The notes beneath the pieces are model-generated. The model made no database searches, was not told the DNA's origin, and saw only the letters and a program-made list of their open reading frames with translations. A stretch of 64,000 nucleotides of DNA. It comes from Aminipila sp032051575. GTDB taxonomy: Bacteria > Bacillota > Clostridia > Peptostreptococcales > Anaerovoracaceae. The position numbers and the translations under genes were made by a program. The stretch's first letter is position 1. The number at the start of each line of letters is the position of its first letter. The stretch covers positions 1-64,000 of the forward strand of contig NZ_DAMBYD010000013.1 of assembly GCF_032051575.1 (NCBI RefSeq). Reading direction: 5' to 3'. Shown one piece after another: positions 10,101 to 20,900 of the stretch.

Positions 10101-13100
10101 ACAATTATTTTTAATACCCTTTCCCCTTAACATGCTTGCTAATTGATTTGATTTTTGATTAAGTTGCTGATAAGTTAACTGGTTATCTTCAAATATTACT
10201 GCTGTCTTGTCTGGAACTTTTTCGACCATTTCTTCAATTAATTGTTTTATACTTTTATCTCTTGGATATTCTATGGAAGTCTTATTGAAGTCCACTAATA
10301 CACGTTGCATTTCTTCTTTAGACATTATGTCAATATCTTTCAGCTTACTATCAGGCTTTTTTACTAGTGCCTTTAAAATGTTGTTAAAGTGACCTGCAAA
10401 TCTTTCTATAGAAGCTTTTTCAAATATGCCACTATAATACAATATGTCAATTTGGAGTCTGTCCTTTATATCTTCAATATACATGGTCATATCATAATCC
10501 GCAGAATAATATTTAGATTCGTAGCTATGAATGCTAAAATTCATTGACTTAGCTACTTTTTCCTGTTTTTCATAATTCTGATATATCAGCATCACATCAA
10601 ACAGTGCATTTCTGCTTAAATCTCTATTCAAATTTAATTTATCTATAATTTCTTCAATTGGATAAGATTGGTTTTCATAACCCTTTAACACTGTCTGTTT
10701 TATTTCCTGCAAATAATGTTCTGCTGTTTTCTCTTTTTGTGGCATGCATCTGAATGCAATACTGTTAAGAAATACCCCCATCAGATTTTGTATATCTGCA
10801 TGTTCTCTACCTGCTGTAACTGTACCAATAATTATGTCCTCTTGCCCACTATATTTTGATAGCGTTAAACTGAATGCCTCTAAAAAAACCATAAATATGG
10901 TAACTTGATTTCTTAAAGCAAAATCTTTTAAATCCTTCAACAGATTTTCTTCAATGGTAAAATGATAATTGTCACCTTCACTTCCTTTTATTGACGGTCT
11001 TACTTTATCAAGAGGCATACTTAAAACAGGGATTTCTCCAGCAAATTCATTTAGCCAGTATTTCTCCTGAACCTGCATCTGTTCCTTTTTCAAGATCTCA
11101 CTCTGCCATACTGCATAATCTTTATACTGAAGCTTAAGCTCGTTAAGTTCTTTCCCTTCATAAAGTCTGATGAAGTCATGAATAAGAATTTCAATGGATG
11201 TTCCATCTGACACGATATGGTGAATATCTGTCATTAGTATGTATTTTTTTGAATTTATTTTGATAAGACCTCCCCGTATCAAAGGAGCTTGTTCTAAGTT
11301 GAAAGGTCTTATAAAATTCCTTACAATGAATTCAATTCTTGTTTTTTTATCTTCTTCATAATATTCAACATTAAAGTTAACAGCATCATGGACTTTTTGA
11401 AATATCTTTCCTTCAATAAATTTAAAAGATGTCCTTAATATTTCATGGTGACATACTAATTTCTTAAACGTATTTTCTATAATTTCTTTGTCAATATTTC
11501 CTTCCAGCACAAGTACTTGCGGCATATTATATGCTGTTTCGTCTAAGTCAATATTCTGCAATGTATATAATCGTTTTTGTATAGACGACACAGGATAATA
11601 TTCCCTTTTATTTGCAGTCTTAATTGAATAATACTGGCTCTTTTGACATCTGTTAATATGTACAGCAAGCTCTTTAACCGTAGGTAACGTAAATATTTCC
11701 TTTATAGACACTTTTACTTCTAGCTCTTTTTCTATCCTTGCCATAATTATTGTTGCTTTTAGAGAATGTCCACCAAGTTCAAAAAAATTATCATTGATTC
11801 CTATCCTCTTTACCTTTAATATATCCTGCCATATTTCTGCTAACTTTTCCTCTGTTTTATTTCTTGGTGCTTCATATTCTACTCCTGTATGAACTAAGAC
11901 TTCTGGGTCTGGCATTACTTTTCTGTCAATCTTACCGTTTGATGTCAGTGGCATTTTGTCAAGCTGTACAAAATATTGCGGTACCATATATTCTGGTAGA
12001 TTATTATTTAAGTATTGTCTAAGTTCACCTACTGTCAATTGCCTATTCGCTACAAAATATGCTGTTAGATATTTTTCTCCGTTTTTTTCTTCTCTTGCAA
12101 TTACCACTGCATCTTTTATTTCTTCATGATCTAATAGCTTACTTTCTATTTCTCCAAGCTCTATTCTATTCCCCCTAATTTTTACCTGATAATCTATTCG
12201 TCCCATAAATTCTATATTTCCATCAGGCTGCCATCTTGCCAAATCTCCTGTTTTATACATTCGTTGTCCTTGTTTTATCGGGTTTGGTATAAATTTTTCT
12301 TCAGTAAGTTCTGAACGATTCAAATAACCTCTTGCTAATCCGTCTCCTGCTATATGCAGTTCTCCTGGTATCCCTATAGGCTGAAGTTTGTTATTTTGGT
12401 CCAGTATATATATCTCTATGTTGTCTATTGGTTTCCCTAAGGGTATTATCCCTATTTCTTCTGTTTCAGGGCAGTCATAATAAGATACCTCAATGGTAGC
12501 TTCTGTTGGTCCATATAAATTATATAACCGGGCTCCTGTCTCCTTATTTATTAACTTATTAAACTGTTTAACCTGACTGGTTGTTAAGGCTTCTCCACTT
12601 GCAAACACTCGTTTTAAACTACTCATCCCATTTGCATCACCTACAATTTTTAGATATTGTAAAAAAGCATTAAGCATAGATGGCACAAAATGCATTGTAG
12701 TTACCATATTTTCTTCTATTGCCTTTTTTATTATACTTGGTGCCTTTTCGCCTCCAGGCTCCAACATAGACACTGTAGCTCCTGCAAACGACCACCATAT
12801 TAACTCCCATACAGATACATCAAAAGTATATGGGGTTTTTTGCAATATTACGTCATCCTGTCCTATTGGATATTTTTTTTGCCTCCAGTTTATCTTATTT
12901 ATTACGGAGCAATGCTCTATCATCACTCCCTTTGGTTTACCAGTCGAACCTGACGTATATATTACATAGGCAAGATCTGTAGGTTTGTTTACTATTTCCA
13001 GATTTATACCGTCTTCCATATACAAAGATTCATCTTCCAAATTAATTACTTCTACTCCGTTTACCTTTTCAGTAAACCGCTCCTGGGTAAGTACGATCTG

Positions 13101-16100
13101 CGTTTCACTATCATCTATTAAGTACTGTATTCTTTCTGACGGATAATGGGGGTCTATTGGCAGATACGCTCCTCCTGCCTTTAGTATCCCATATATACCT
13201 ATTACCATTTCCAAAGACCTTTCAACCAGCATTGCTACTATTGTATCTGGCCTTATTCCTCTTACTCTTAGTTTTTTTGCTAATTTATTTGCTTTACAGT
13301 TAAGTTCTGTGTAGGTCAAATGCTTATCACGATATTTTACTGCTATTCTTTCAGGAGTTTTTTCAACCTGCTCTTCAAATATTTGATGTATTGTTTTGTC
13401 CTTTGGATATTCTGCTTTAGTATTATTGAATTCTACCAAGAGCTGGCTTTTTTCTTCTTCTGTAAGCATATCTATTGCCTCAATACTTATTTTAGGATTT
13501 TCAACAATTTCTCTAAGTATATTTATGTAATGTTTAGAGAATCGATTTACTGTTTCTTTATTAAAAAGTTTACTGCAATATTCAATATTCAATGCTATTG
13601 TATCTTGTAATTCTATTACATCTATACTTAAGTCAAACTTTACGGTTTCATTTTCTCTGTTCCATGGTTTGAATACTACATCCTTCACTAGAATTTCTTC
13701 GCTCTGAATATTCTGCATTACAAATAGTGTATCAAACAATGGATTTCTTGCTATATCACGTTTTATTTCAAGATTTTCAACCAATTCATCAAACTGATAG
13801 CTTTGATTTTCATAAGCTTGAAGGCATCCCTCCTTTACCTCCTGCAAAAACTTCGCAAAACTTTTTTTACCTTCCGGTCTGTTTCTCATAGCTAAAGTAT
13901 TTACAAACATTCCTATTATATTTTCCAAATCTGCATGAAATCTACCTGTTATCGGGCTGCCAACTATTATGTCTTCTTGCCCACTGTATTTTGAAAGAAA
14001 CACGTTATATGCTGCAAGCAGTATCATATATATTGTACTTTCCGTTTGTTGTGACAGTTTTCTTATACCTTTAGTTAATTCTTCTTTAATTTCAAACCTT
14101 AAACTACTTCCTTCAAAGCTTTGTATTAATTGTCTCGGATAATCTGTCGGCATATTAAGTACAGGAATTTCTCCTTTAAATCTATCCAACCAGTATTTTC
14201 CTTGGTTTTTATAGTATTCTTCATGTACCAATTTATTCTGCCATTCAGCATAATCCTTATACTGTATATTTAAATCTTTTAATTCTTTTTTTTCATATAG
14301 AGTCGATATTTCACGAAATATTATATTCATTGAAGCTCCATCACATATTATATGGTGTATGTCATACATCAATATATGCTTTTTGGGCTGTACTTTAATA
14401 AGCCCCACTCTAAAAAGAGGAGCTTCGCTTAAATCGAATGGTCTTACAAATGTCCTTATTCTTTTACATATTATTGCTTCTTCTTTTTCTTCTACATACT
14501 CAATTTCAAAGTTTATATTCTTATTAATCTTTTGTATTAGTTCTTCTCCTTGCATTTTAAATGATGTGCGCAGTGATTCATGCCTGTTAAGTAATTTTTT
14601 AAAAACAGATTCTAGCTTTTCTAAGTCTAATTCTCCTTCTATATTAATTACTACGGGCATATTATACGCAGTATTTTTTATATCAAATTGCTGCAGAGTA
14701 TATATTCTCTTTTGGGCTGATGATACAGGATAATATTCTTTTTTTTCTGCCTGTTTTATTGATATATAGTCATTCTGTTCACTTTTGTCTATAAATTGTG
14801 CTAAATTTTTAATAGTAGATTTTGCAAATATCTCCTTAAGAGGTATTTTTACTTCCAGCTCCTTCTGTATTCTAGCTACAAGTATAATAGCTTTTAAAGA
14901 ATGTCCTCCGAGTTCAAAGAAATTATCGTTAATTCCTATCCTTTCTACCTTTAATATATCCTGCCATAGTTCTACCAGCTTTTGCTCCAATTCATTCCTA
15001 GGCGCTTTATATTCCACTCCTGTATCAATAAGTCCTTTCGGTTCCGGTAGTACTTTTCTGTCTATCTTACCGTTTGGTGTCAATGGCATTACATCAAGCT
15101 GAACAAAATAAGATGGTATCATATACTCAGGTAAATTACTTTTTAGGTATCCTCTAAGTTCTCCTACTGTCATCTGCCTATTGGCTACAAAATAGGCTGT
15201 TATATATTTATCTCCGCTGCCATCACGCTTAATCACAATGACTACTTCTTTTACATCTTTATGCCCCAGAAGCCTACTCTCTATTTCTCCCAATTCTACC
15301 CTATAGCCCCTTATTTTTATCTGATGATCACTTCTTCCTATAAACTCTATATTACCATCAGGCATCCATCTTCCCATATCACCAGTTTTATACATTCTTT
15401 GATTAGAAACAAAAGGATCTTTTATAAACTTCTTTGCAGTCAACTCCGGCATATTTACATAACCTCGTCCTACACAATCCCCTGCTAAATACATCTCACC
15501 AGTCACCCCTATGGGAACTAATTTATTATTATTTCCCATAATGTATACTCTTGTATTATTAATTGGCTTACCTATTGGGGGTATTTCTTGTATTCCTGCT
15601 TCTGCATTAATAAAAAAAGTTGTTACAACATGTGTCTCTGATGGTCCATAGTGATTGTGCAAATCAATATTCTTTTCTGTAATGATTTTTTTTAACTTAT
15701 CATTTATTATCAATTGCTCACCGGCTGTTATTAAACATTTTACACAATTAGGTAAATTATCAATCATATCATTTTCACTTGCCATGTATTTAACATATGA
15801 AGTTGGTAAGAATAATACTTCAATTCCTGTTTTCTCTACAAATGACATTAACTTATATGGATTTTTTTTCTGTTCATCATTTATAATATTTAGTTCTCCC
15901 CCTCTTAATAAAGTTGAGAATATTTCCTGATAACAAACATCAAAACAGCATGTTGTAAACTGCATTACCTTTGTTCCAAAATTAATATTTAAATTGTTGT
16001 ATTCAAAATATACTAAATTAACCATATTTTTATGTTCTATCATTACACCCTTTGGTTTACCAGTACTTCCAGATGTATAAATGATATAAAGCAAATCTTC

Positions 16101-17912
16101 TGGCTTATTAACATTATTAAGATTTTGATTTTCTCTACAGCTATTATCAATATCCTCCAAATAAAAATGTTTTCCTTTAAATAATAAATTTTCTTTTCTT
16201 TCGCAAATTAATACCTGTGCTTTTCCATCTTTAATAATATGTTTTATTCTATCCACTGGATATTCTGGATCAATCGGAAGAATAGCACCTCCCGCTTTTA
16301 AAATCCCCAACATTGCCGCAATCATTTCTGAAGAACGTTTTGTCATTATGCCTACGGCATTATCTCTACATACACCCATCTCTCGTAGCTTTATTGCTAC
16401 ATGGTTGGCCTTATTATTAAGTTCTCTATAAGTCCAAAACTTATCATAGTATTTTACGGCTACATTTTTCGGTGTTTTTTCTACCTGCTCCTCAAATAAT
16501 TCGTGTATTGTTTTTTCTCTCGGATATTCTTCTTTCGTACTGTTGAATTCTACTAATATCTGTCTCTTTTCTTCTTCTGTAAGAATTTCTATTTCATCTA
16601 CGCTTATATTGGGATTTTCGATTATTTTTTCCGTTACATTCAAAATGTGTCCAAGTATTGCTTCTATTCTGTCCTTGGCATACAGTTTTCCGTTATATGA
16701 AATCTGCATGTTAAGTCGCTTACCTGGTATAACCAGTATATTAAAGTTATAGCTTGTCCTATCATACATCTTCACATTGGAAATTTTAAAACCTAGAAGA
16801 TTCTCATCAACAAGATCCTTTGCTTCCTTTTCAATAGGATAATTTTCAAACACAAGTATATGGTCTAATAGATTCTGTTTAACCACAGTCTGGGCTTGAA
16901 TATCTGCAAGTGCATAGTAGTCATACCGAGCAGCTTTCTGAGTTTCTGCTTGAAGTCGTGTGACAAACTTTGCAAAACTTTCATCGCTTTGTTTTATAAC
17001 ACGTATAGGTACTGTATTTATAAATAAGCCTACCATTTTTTCAATGCCTTCTATCTCTGGAGGGCGTCCTGATACCACCGAACCAAAAACAACATCCTCA
17101 GTATTATTATATTGCTGTAGTATGACAGCCCACACGACTCTTATGATGCTGTTAACCGTTACTTTAAGTTTTCCAGCAAGACTCTCAAGAGCCTTTGTGC
17201 GTTCTTCATCTAGATAAGTCTCTGCTTCCCTATAGTCATATTCCTCATATTCTTCTACAGCTTTGTTCCTATGAATCGGTGTAGGCTGTTCATATCCTTC
17301 TAGGTACCTCTTCCAGTAGTCTGCTGCTTCCTGAATATCTTGCCGTTCCAACCACCTTATAAAGTTGCTGTATGGGTATACTCGCGGTAATTTTGGTTCT
17401 TTACCATCTTTTAAAGCTTTATAAATCTTAAAAAAATCCCCCAACAATATTCCTAGGCACCAACCGTCCATTATAATATGATGATAGCTCCAGATAAGTC
17501 TATAGCCTGTCTCCGAAATTCTAAGAACAGCAAGACGTATAAGAATATCCTTCGTTAGATTAAAGCCTTTTTTGCTATCTGCTTCTCTGAATTTAGCCAC
17601 ATATTTTTTTATGTCGTCCTCGCTCATTCCTCTAATGTCTTTAGTATTTACTTCGCACTTTCTGCTTTTTAATACTACCTGCATAGGCTCATTTACATTT
17701 TCAAATAAAAAAACTGTTCTCAAAACATCATATCTTTCTATCATTAAATCAAAGCTTTTTTCAAGCAGGGTTACCTCAACATCCCCTTCCAACCATATTT
17801 CTGCCTGCTGAAAATATGCATTAGGGTCTGCTTCTATAATTGTATGAAACAGCATGCCCTGCTGCATTGGGGTAAGCTTATATATATCCTTTACATCGCT
17901 TCTTTTAAACAC
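7140..17912 (-). CDS. Nonribosomal peptide synthetase, third subunit (C-A-PCP-C-A-PCP-C-A-PCP-C)
   Basis: 3590-residue trimodular NRPS with an extra terminal condensation domain. GTG start at 17912 with AGGAGG nine bases upstream. The first C domain (HHIIMDGW near 145) is of the type that follows an epimerization domain, fitting the preceding E-terminated subunit. A domains carry YTSGSTGKPKG near 614 and 1655 and YTSGTTGKPKG near 2700; PCP serines lie in GGHSL near 1002, 2049 and 3090; further C domains have HHIICDG (1189), HHIVSDG (2233) and HHIISDG (3272). By-eye codes: A1 DVQFIAHVVK, close to the proline code DVQLIAHVVK; A2 DVWHFSLIEK, close to serine DVWHLSLIDK; A3 DLGEIGNIDK with the FDLFTGDLMRVF signature, resembling Orn/Dab/Lys domains (DVGEIGSIDK). 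No epimerase, methylase or thioesterase is present. Proline is the firmest call. Confidence 0.97.
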   Translation of the reverse strand: MFKRSDVKDIYKLTPMQQGMLFHTIIEADPNAYFQQAEIWLEGDVEVTLLEKSFDLMIERYDVLRTVFLFENVNEPMQVVLKSRKCEVNTKDIRGMSEDDIKKYVAKFREADSKKGFNLTKDILIRLAVLRISETGYRLIWSYHHIIMDGWCLGILLGDFFKIYKALKDGKEPKLPRVYPYSNFIRWLERQDIQEAADYWKRYLEGYEQPTPIHRNKAVEEYEEYDYREAETYLDEERTKALESLAGKLKVTVNSIIRVVWAVILQQYNNTEDVVFGSVVSGRPPEIEGIEKMVGLFINTVPIRVIKQSDESFAKFVTRLQAETQKAARYDYYALADIQAQTVVKQNLLDHILVFENYPIEKEAKDLVDENLLGFKISNVKMYDRTSYNFNILVIPGKRLNMQISYNGKLYAKDRIEAILGHILNVTEKIIENPNISVDEIEILTEEEKRQILVEFNSTKEEYPREKTIHELFEEQVEKTPKNVAVKYYDKFWTYRELNNKANHVAIKLREMGVCRDNAVGIMTKRSSEMIAAMLGILKAGGAILPIDPEYPVDRIKHIIKDGKAQVLICERKENLLFKGKHFYLEDIDNSCRENQNLNNVNKPEDLLYIIYTSGSTGKPKGVMIEHKNMVNLVYFEYNNLNINFGTKVMQFTTCCFDVCYQEIFSTLLRGGELNIINDEQKKNPYKLMSFVEKTGIEVLFLPTSYVKYMASENDMIDNLPNCVKCLITAGEQLIINDKLKKIITEKNIDLHNHYGPSETHVVTTFFINAEAGIQEIPPIGKPINNTRVYIMGNNNKLVPIGVTGEMYLAGDCVGRGYVNMPELTAKKFIKDPFVSNQRMYKTGDMGRWMPDGNIEFIGRSDHQIKIRGYRVELGEIESRLLGHKDVKEVVIVIKRDGSGDKYITAYFVANRQMTVGELRGYLKSNLPEYMIPSYFVQLDVMPLTPNGKIDRKVLPEPKGLIDTGVEYKAPRNELEQKLVELWQDILKVERIGINDNFFELGGHSLKAIILVARIQKELEVKIPLKEIFAKSTIKNLAQFIDKSEQNDYISIKQAEKKEYYPVSSAQKRIYTLQQFDIKNTAYNMPVVINIEGELDLEKLESVFKKLLNRHESLRTSFKMQGEELIQKINKNINFEIEYVEEKEEAIICKRIRTFVRPFDLSEAPLFRVGLIKVQPKKHILMYDIHHIICDGASMNIIFREISTLYEKKELKDLNIQYKDYAEWQNKLVHEEYYKNQGKYWLDRFKGEIPVLNMPTDYPRQLIQSFEGSSLRFEIKEELTKGIRKLSQQTESTIYMILLAAYNVFLSKYSGQEDIIVGSPITGRFHADLENIIGMFVNTLAMRNRPEGKKSFAKFLQEVKEGCLQAYENQSYQFDELVENLEIKRDIARNPLFDTLFVMQNIQSEEILVKDVVFKPWNRENETVKFDLSIDVIELQDTIALNIEYCSKLFNKETVNRFSKHYINILREIVENPKISIEAIDMLTEEEKSQLLVEFNNTKAEYPKDKTIHQIFEEQVEKTPERIAVKYRDKHLTYTELNCKANKLAKKLRVRGIRPDTIVAMLVERSLEMVIGIYGILKAGGAYLPIDPHYPSERIQYLIDDSETQIVLTQERFTEKVNGVEVINLEDESLYMEDGINLEIVNKPTDLAYVIYTSGSTGKPKGVMIEHCSVINKINWRQKKYPIGQDDVILQKTPYTFDVSVWELIWWSFAGATVSMLEPGGEKAPSIIKKAIEENMVTTMHFVPSMLNAFLQYLKIVGDANGMSSLKRVFASGEALTTSQVKQFNKLINKETGARLYNLYGPTEATIEVSYYDCPETEEIGIIPLGKPIDNIEIYILDQNNKLQPIGIPGELHIAGDGLARGYLNRSELTEEKFIPNPIKQGQRMYKTGDLARWQPDGNIEFMGRIDYQVKIRGNRIELGEIESKLLDHEEIKDAVVIAREEKNGEKYLTAYFVANRQLTVGELRQYLNNNLPEYMVPQYFVQLDKMPLTSNGKIDRKVMPDPEVLVHTGVEYEAPRNKTEEKLAEIWQDILKVKRIGINDNFFELGGHSLKATIIMARIEKELEVKVSIKEIFTLPTVKELAVHINRCQKSQYYSIKTANKREYYPVSSIQKRLYTLQNIDLDETAYNMPQVLVLEGNIDKEIIENTFKKLVCHHEILRTSFKFIEGKIFQKVHDAVNFNVEYYEEDKKTRIEFIVRNFIRPFNLEQAPLIRGGLIKINSKKYILMTDIHHIVSDGTSIEILIHDFIRLYEGKELNELKLQYKDYAVWQSEILKKEQMQVQEKYWLNEFAGEIPVLSMPLDKVRPSIKGSEGDNYHFTIEENLLKDLKDFALRNQVTIFMVFLEAFSLTLSKYSGQEDIIIGTVTAGREHADIQNLMGVFLNSIAFRCMPQKEKTAEHYLQEIKQTVLKGYENQSYPIEEIIDKLNLNRDLSRNALFDVMLIYQNYEKQEKVAKSMNFSIHSYESKYYSADYDMTMYIEDIKDRLQIDILYYSGIFEKASIERFAGHFNNILKALVKKPDSKLKDIDIMSKEEMQRVLVDFNKTSIEYPRDKSIKQLIEEMVEKVPDKTAVIFEDNQLTYQQLNQKSNQLASMLRGKGIKNNCIVGIMMDRSVEMIIAVLAVIKSGGAYLTIDTEYPNDRIVYMLKDSNVRILLTDQTEGISQEYFNINVKDVSLYQGDDSNLDCINKPMDLVYIVYTSGTTGKPKGVMVEHRNLLNMVYEWKRSYGLDEFDVRLLQIASISFDLFTGDLMRVFTNAGTMVICPKEVRLDSAELYNLIQKHGVNILESSPAVIIPMMEYIYANKLDISSMKILILGGDSYSVEDFIKINERFSNTMWIINNYGVTEGTIDSSFYEINKSIENMSNVPIGKPMQNTKFYILDECRKPKAIGHYGELYIGGEGVARGYLNKPELTVEKFMDDPFTKSGTMYKTGDMARWLPDGNVEFVGRIDNQVKIRGYRIELGEIENCLRSYKEVKEVVVTVKEDKWDKFLCAYLVSDSLLDIGLIRKKLTRMLPNYMIPSYFTQIDKIPYTLNGKIDRAVLPAPEGVIDTGIEYEAPRSDVEQKLVEIWEDILKVEKIGVNDNFFELGGHSLKATTLVARVQKELEVKVPLKEIFEKPTIRGLAEYIDCSEKNRYDQIKQVEEKDYYPVSSAQKRMYVLQQFNLESIAYNISDIIELEGNLDIIRLEECFKKLIIRHETLRTSFEIINGEIVQKIHRYVNFKIEYSEEIEKEKIIKFVRPFDLSKAPLLRVGLIKIHPKKYILMYDIHHIISDGTSMGIINKEISAIYQDKRLEKLEIQYKDYAEWQNKLIQGELYKKQEKYWLEQFKGEIPVLNLPTDYDRKTIQDTEGESLKMEFGKKLSEMLEKMAKETGTTLYMVLLAAYYILLHKFSGQVDIVVGSPIAGRPHADLEKIIGMFVNTLAMRNKPEGKKTFKELLLEVRKGCLEAYENQNYQFEELVEKLKVKRDIGRNPLFDTLFAVQNMENEATTINDIIFKPFKVQINTKVKIDIAFIILEGSESLKLYIEYMSTLFNRETIEILGEKYLIILKNIVTNPNVYIKDIILSEKFIVSDSNILKDDEGDFNFDK

Positions 17913-17952
17913 TGATTTATACCTCCTAAAAACTCTATTTACAAATTAAGTT

Positions 17953-20900
17953 TTATTCTCCGAATATATTTTCAAGGTTTCCAAATACGTCTTCCAAATC
18001 CTCTGTCGTCAATCCCTTTCCAGTCATATCGCTTGGAGTAGCCTCTGTCTCTTCTTTCCCTATACAATGCTTTAAAATCTCTTGAATAGCTTGCTTATAT
18101 TCATTTGCCAGTATTTGTACTTCTGCTTCCTTGTATTTCAGCGAATCATAGCTTATCCAGAAATTCAATTGACCGCCTATGACGCTACCGTTTATTTCAA
18201 TAGAATGTTGTATTTCATTCTCAAGGCATATGTCACTTCCTTTATCTAGTGTCGAAAGCTGAAAATTCTCCCTATTTGTATCACTATCAAATTGTCCTAA
18301 ATAATTAAAGCTAATTTCCGGCTTAGTGTCTAAAACTACATCGGTGTCCTTCCTTAGATATCTAATGACCCCGTATCCTATTCCTTTGTTAGGCACACTT
18401 CTCAATATTTCCTTAATTTTCTTTAGATGATTTCCAATGTCCTCATCTTCATTGCGTAAAATAATAGGATACATTGTAGTAAACCACCCAACGGTTCTCG
18501 TTATATTAATATCCCCCAAAATTTCTTCTCTACCGTGTCCTTCTAGAGTTATTGCTATACATCTCTTATTTTTCCATTTAGTCACAGCCCTAGATAATGC
18601 GGTCAACAGTAAATCGTTTATTTCTGTATTGTATGTATTATTTGCGTCTTTAAGAAGCTTATCTGTATCCCACTTATTCAACTCCAACTTTATAGTCTTG
18701 CTATCTTTCATTTTACCTGACTTTTTTATATTTCCCTCATACAAAACTTCAATAGGCATACTCCTAACATGCTGCCAGTATCCCATCTCTTTTATTATTT
18801 CTTTGCCTTGTGAATAATTTAAAAGCTTTTTAGCCCATTCCTTATAAGATCCAGTCTTTTGAGGTAACTCAATCTCCTTTTCCATACTTGCTTGACTATA
18901 TCCTGTCTGTATATCTTCCAGCAGTATTCTCCAAGATACTCCATCCACAAGTAAATGATGTATTGCTAAAAGTAGATAATCTGCTTCTCCTGTTTTAAAT
19001 AATCCAACCCTTACCAGAGGACCTTTTTCTAGATTCATACTACTTTGAATTTGAAGCGCTTTCTGTTTAATCATTTCAGCGTAATTGCACTCTTTTGTCA
19101 AATCAAATACTTCTAAAATATATGAATTCTCATCAAATTTCTGTATATATTGCTTTATAACACCTTCTTCCTGAAGGAAAATACTTCTCAGTATATCATG
19201 GTGAATCAACACCTTGTCTAAAGCCTTTCTCAACACCTTCTGCCGAAAACCCTCTTTGCTATACAGCATTACGGAGTAGTTGAAATAATTTCGATTTACT
19301 ATCTCCTTGCTGAAAAACCATGTCTGGACAGGAGTAAGCTCAGCATCACCCGTAACCATTCCCTGTTCAGATATCACTTCCTCAGTTCTAACAAATTGAC
19401 TTACTTCTCCGATTGTTGGGTTGTCAAACAAATCCTTTACCTGCAATCTTAACTTAAACTTCTGGAGTCTTGCTACCACTTGTATAGCTTTTATTGAATC
19501 TCCTCCCATATCAAAGAAACTATCATTTATCCCAACCTGATTCGTCCCAAGTACTTCCGCCCATATTTCTGCTAACCGTTCTTCCACATTATCTCTTGGC
19601 GCAATATAGGATTCACAAGTGTTTAGTTTAACTTCTGGCTCAGGCAAGGATTTTTTGTCTACCTTGCCGTTTGGTGTCAGCGGCATTTTCTTAAGATGCG
19701 TAAAATATGACGGTATCATATATTGGGGTAATTCTTTTAAAATAAATGACCTTAGTTCTTTGACTTGGATTGCTTTTTGAGAAACATAGTATCCGCACAG
19801 ATATTTACTTCCATCCTTGTAATTTTTTGACAAAACAAACGCTTGGCTTATTTCTCCATGCTCCATCAGCCTCTTTTCTATTTCCCCAATTTCTATCCTA
19901 TATCCTCTTATTTTTACCTGTTCATCATTTCTTCCTATGTATTCTATATTGCCGTTTTTAAGACGTTTTGCCATATCTCCTGTTTTGTACATTTTCTTGC
20001 CAGGAATAAATGGATTTGATATAAACTGTTCATTAGTAAATTCCGTTGTACCCAAATACCCTCTTGCTAAGCCATCTCCTGATATATATATTTCTCCCAC
20101 TGTATTAGTAGGTACAAGATGTAAATGCTTGTCAAGCAAGTATATCTGCACATTATCTGCAGGTACACCTATTGGTACCACCAAACCATTGTCGTTATTA
20201 TGATTATATCTGTATATCATACAGCCAACTGAAGTTTCGGTAGGTCCATATTCATTATATATTTCAACTTTTCCTCCGAAGCTTTCATACACTGCTTTTG
20301 CTGTCTCCGTATCCAGTTGGTCTCCACCCACTATAAGTAGCTTTACCCCAAGCTGACTGTTATCTCTATCCTTTATCACTTTGAGATGTGCAGGTGTAAG
20401 TTTTACCACTCCAACCTTATTTTCTTTAAATACCTTCTCTATCAAAAGTTCTCTATTATCTTTGCCATATATGACTATACTGTTTCCTGTAATTAATGGC
20501 ACATACAAGGAGGTTACAGTAAGGTCAAAAGAAATCGAAGTGTATAATGGGAAATCAAGTTTTTTACCTTTCACATAGTTTTTGGCTGCCCACCATACAT
20601 AATTTATGACTGACTTATGCTCTAACATTGCGCACTTTGGCTTACCAGTACTTCCTGATGTATAAATTACATAAGCAAGATCCGAAGAAGTATTGATTCC
20701 TTCGAGATTTTTATCATCTCCTCCAAACAAATCTTTATCATTTGTATTTATTACAGTACCCTTATAATCCACATCTTTATATACATTATCACCTACCAAA
20801 AGCAACGTTAATTTGCTATCTTTCAACATGTATTCGATCCTACTCTTAGGATATGCCAAATCTATAGGCAAATAAGCTCCTCCCGCTTTTAGGACTGCCA

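Noticed and set aside
1600..16000. Long direct repeats as mobile or tandem repeat DNA
   Set aside because: The recurring blocks correspond to conserved PCP, C and A domain motifs of homologous NRPS modules, at domain spacing.
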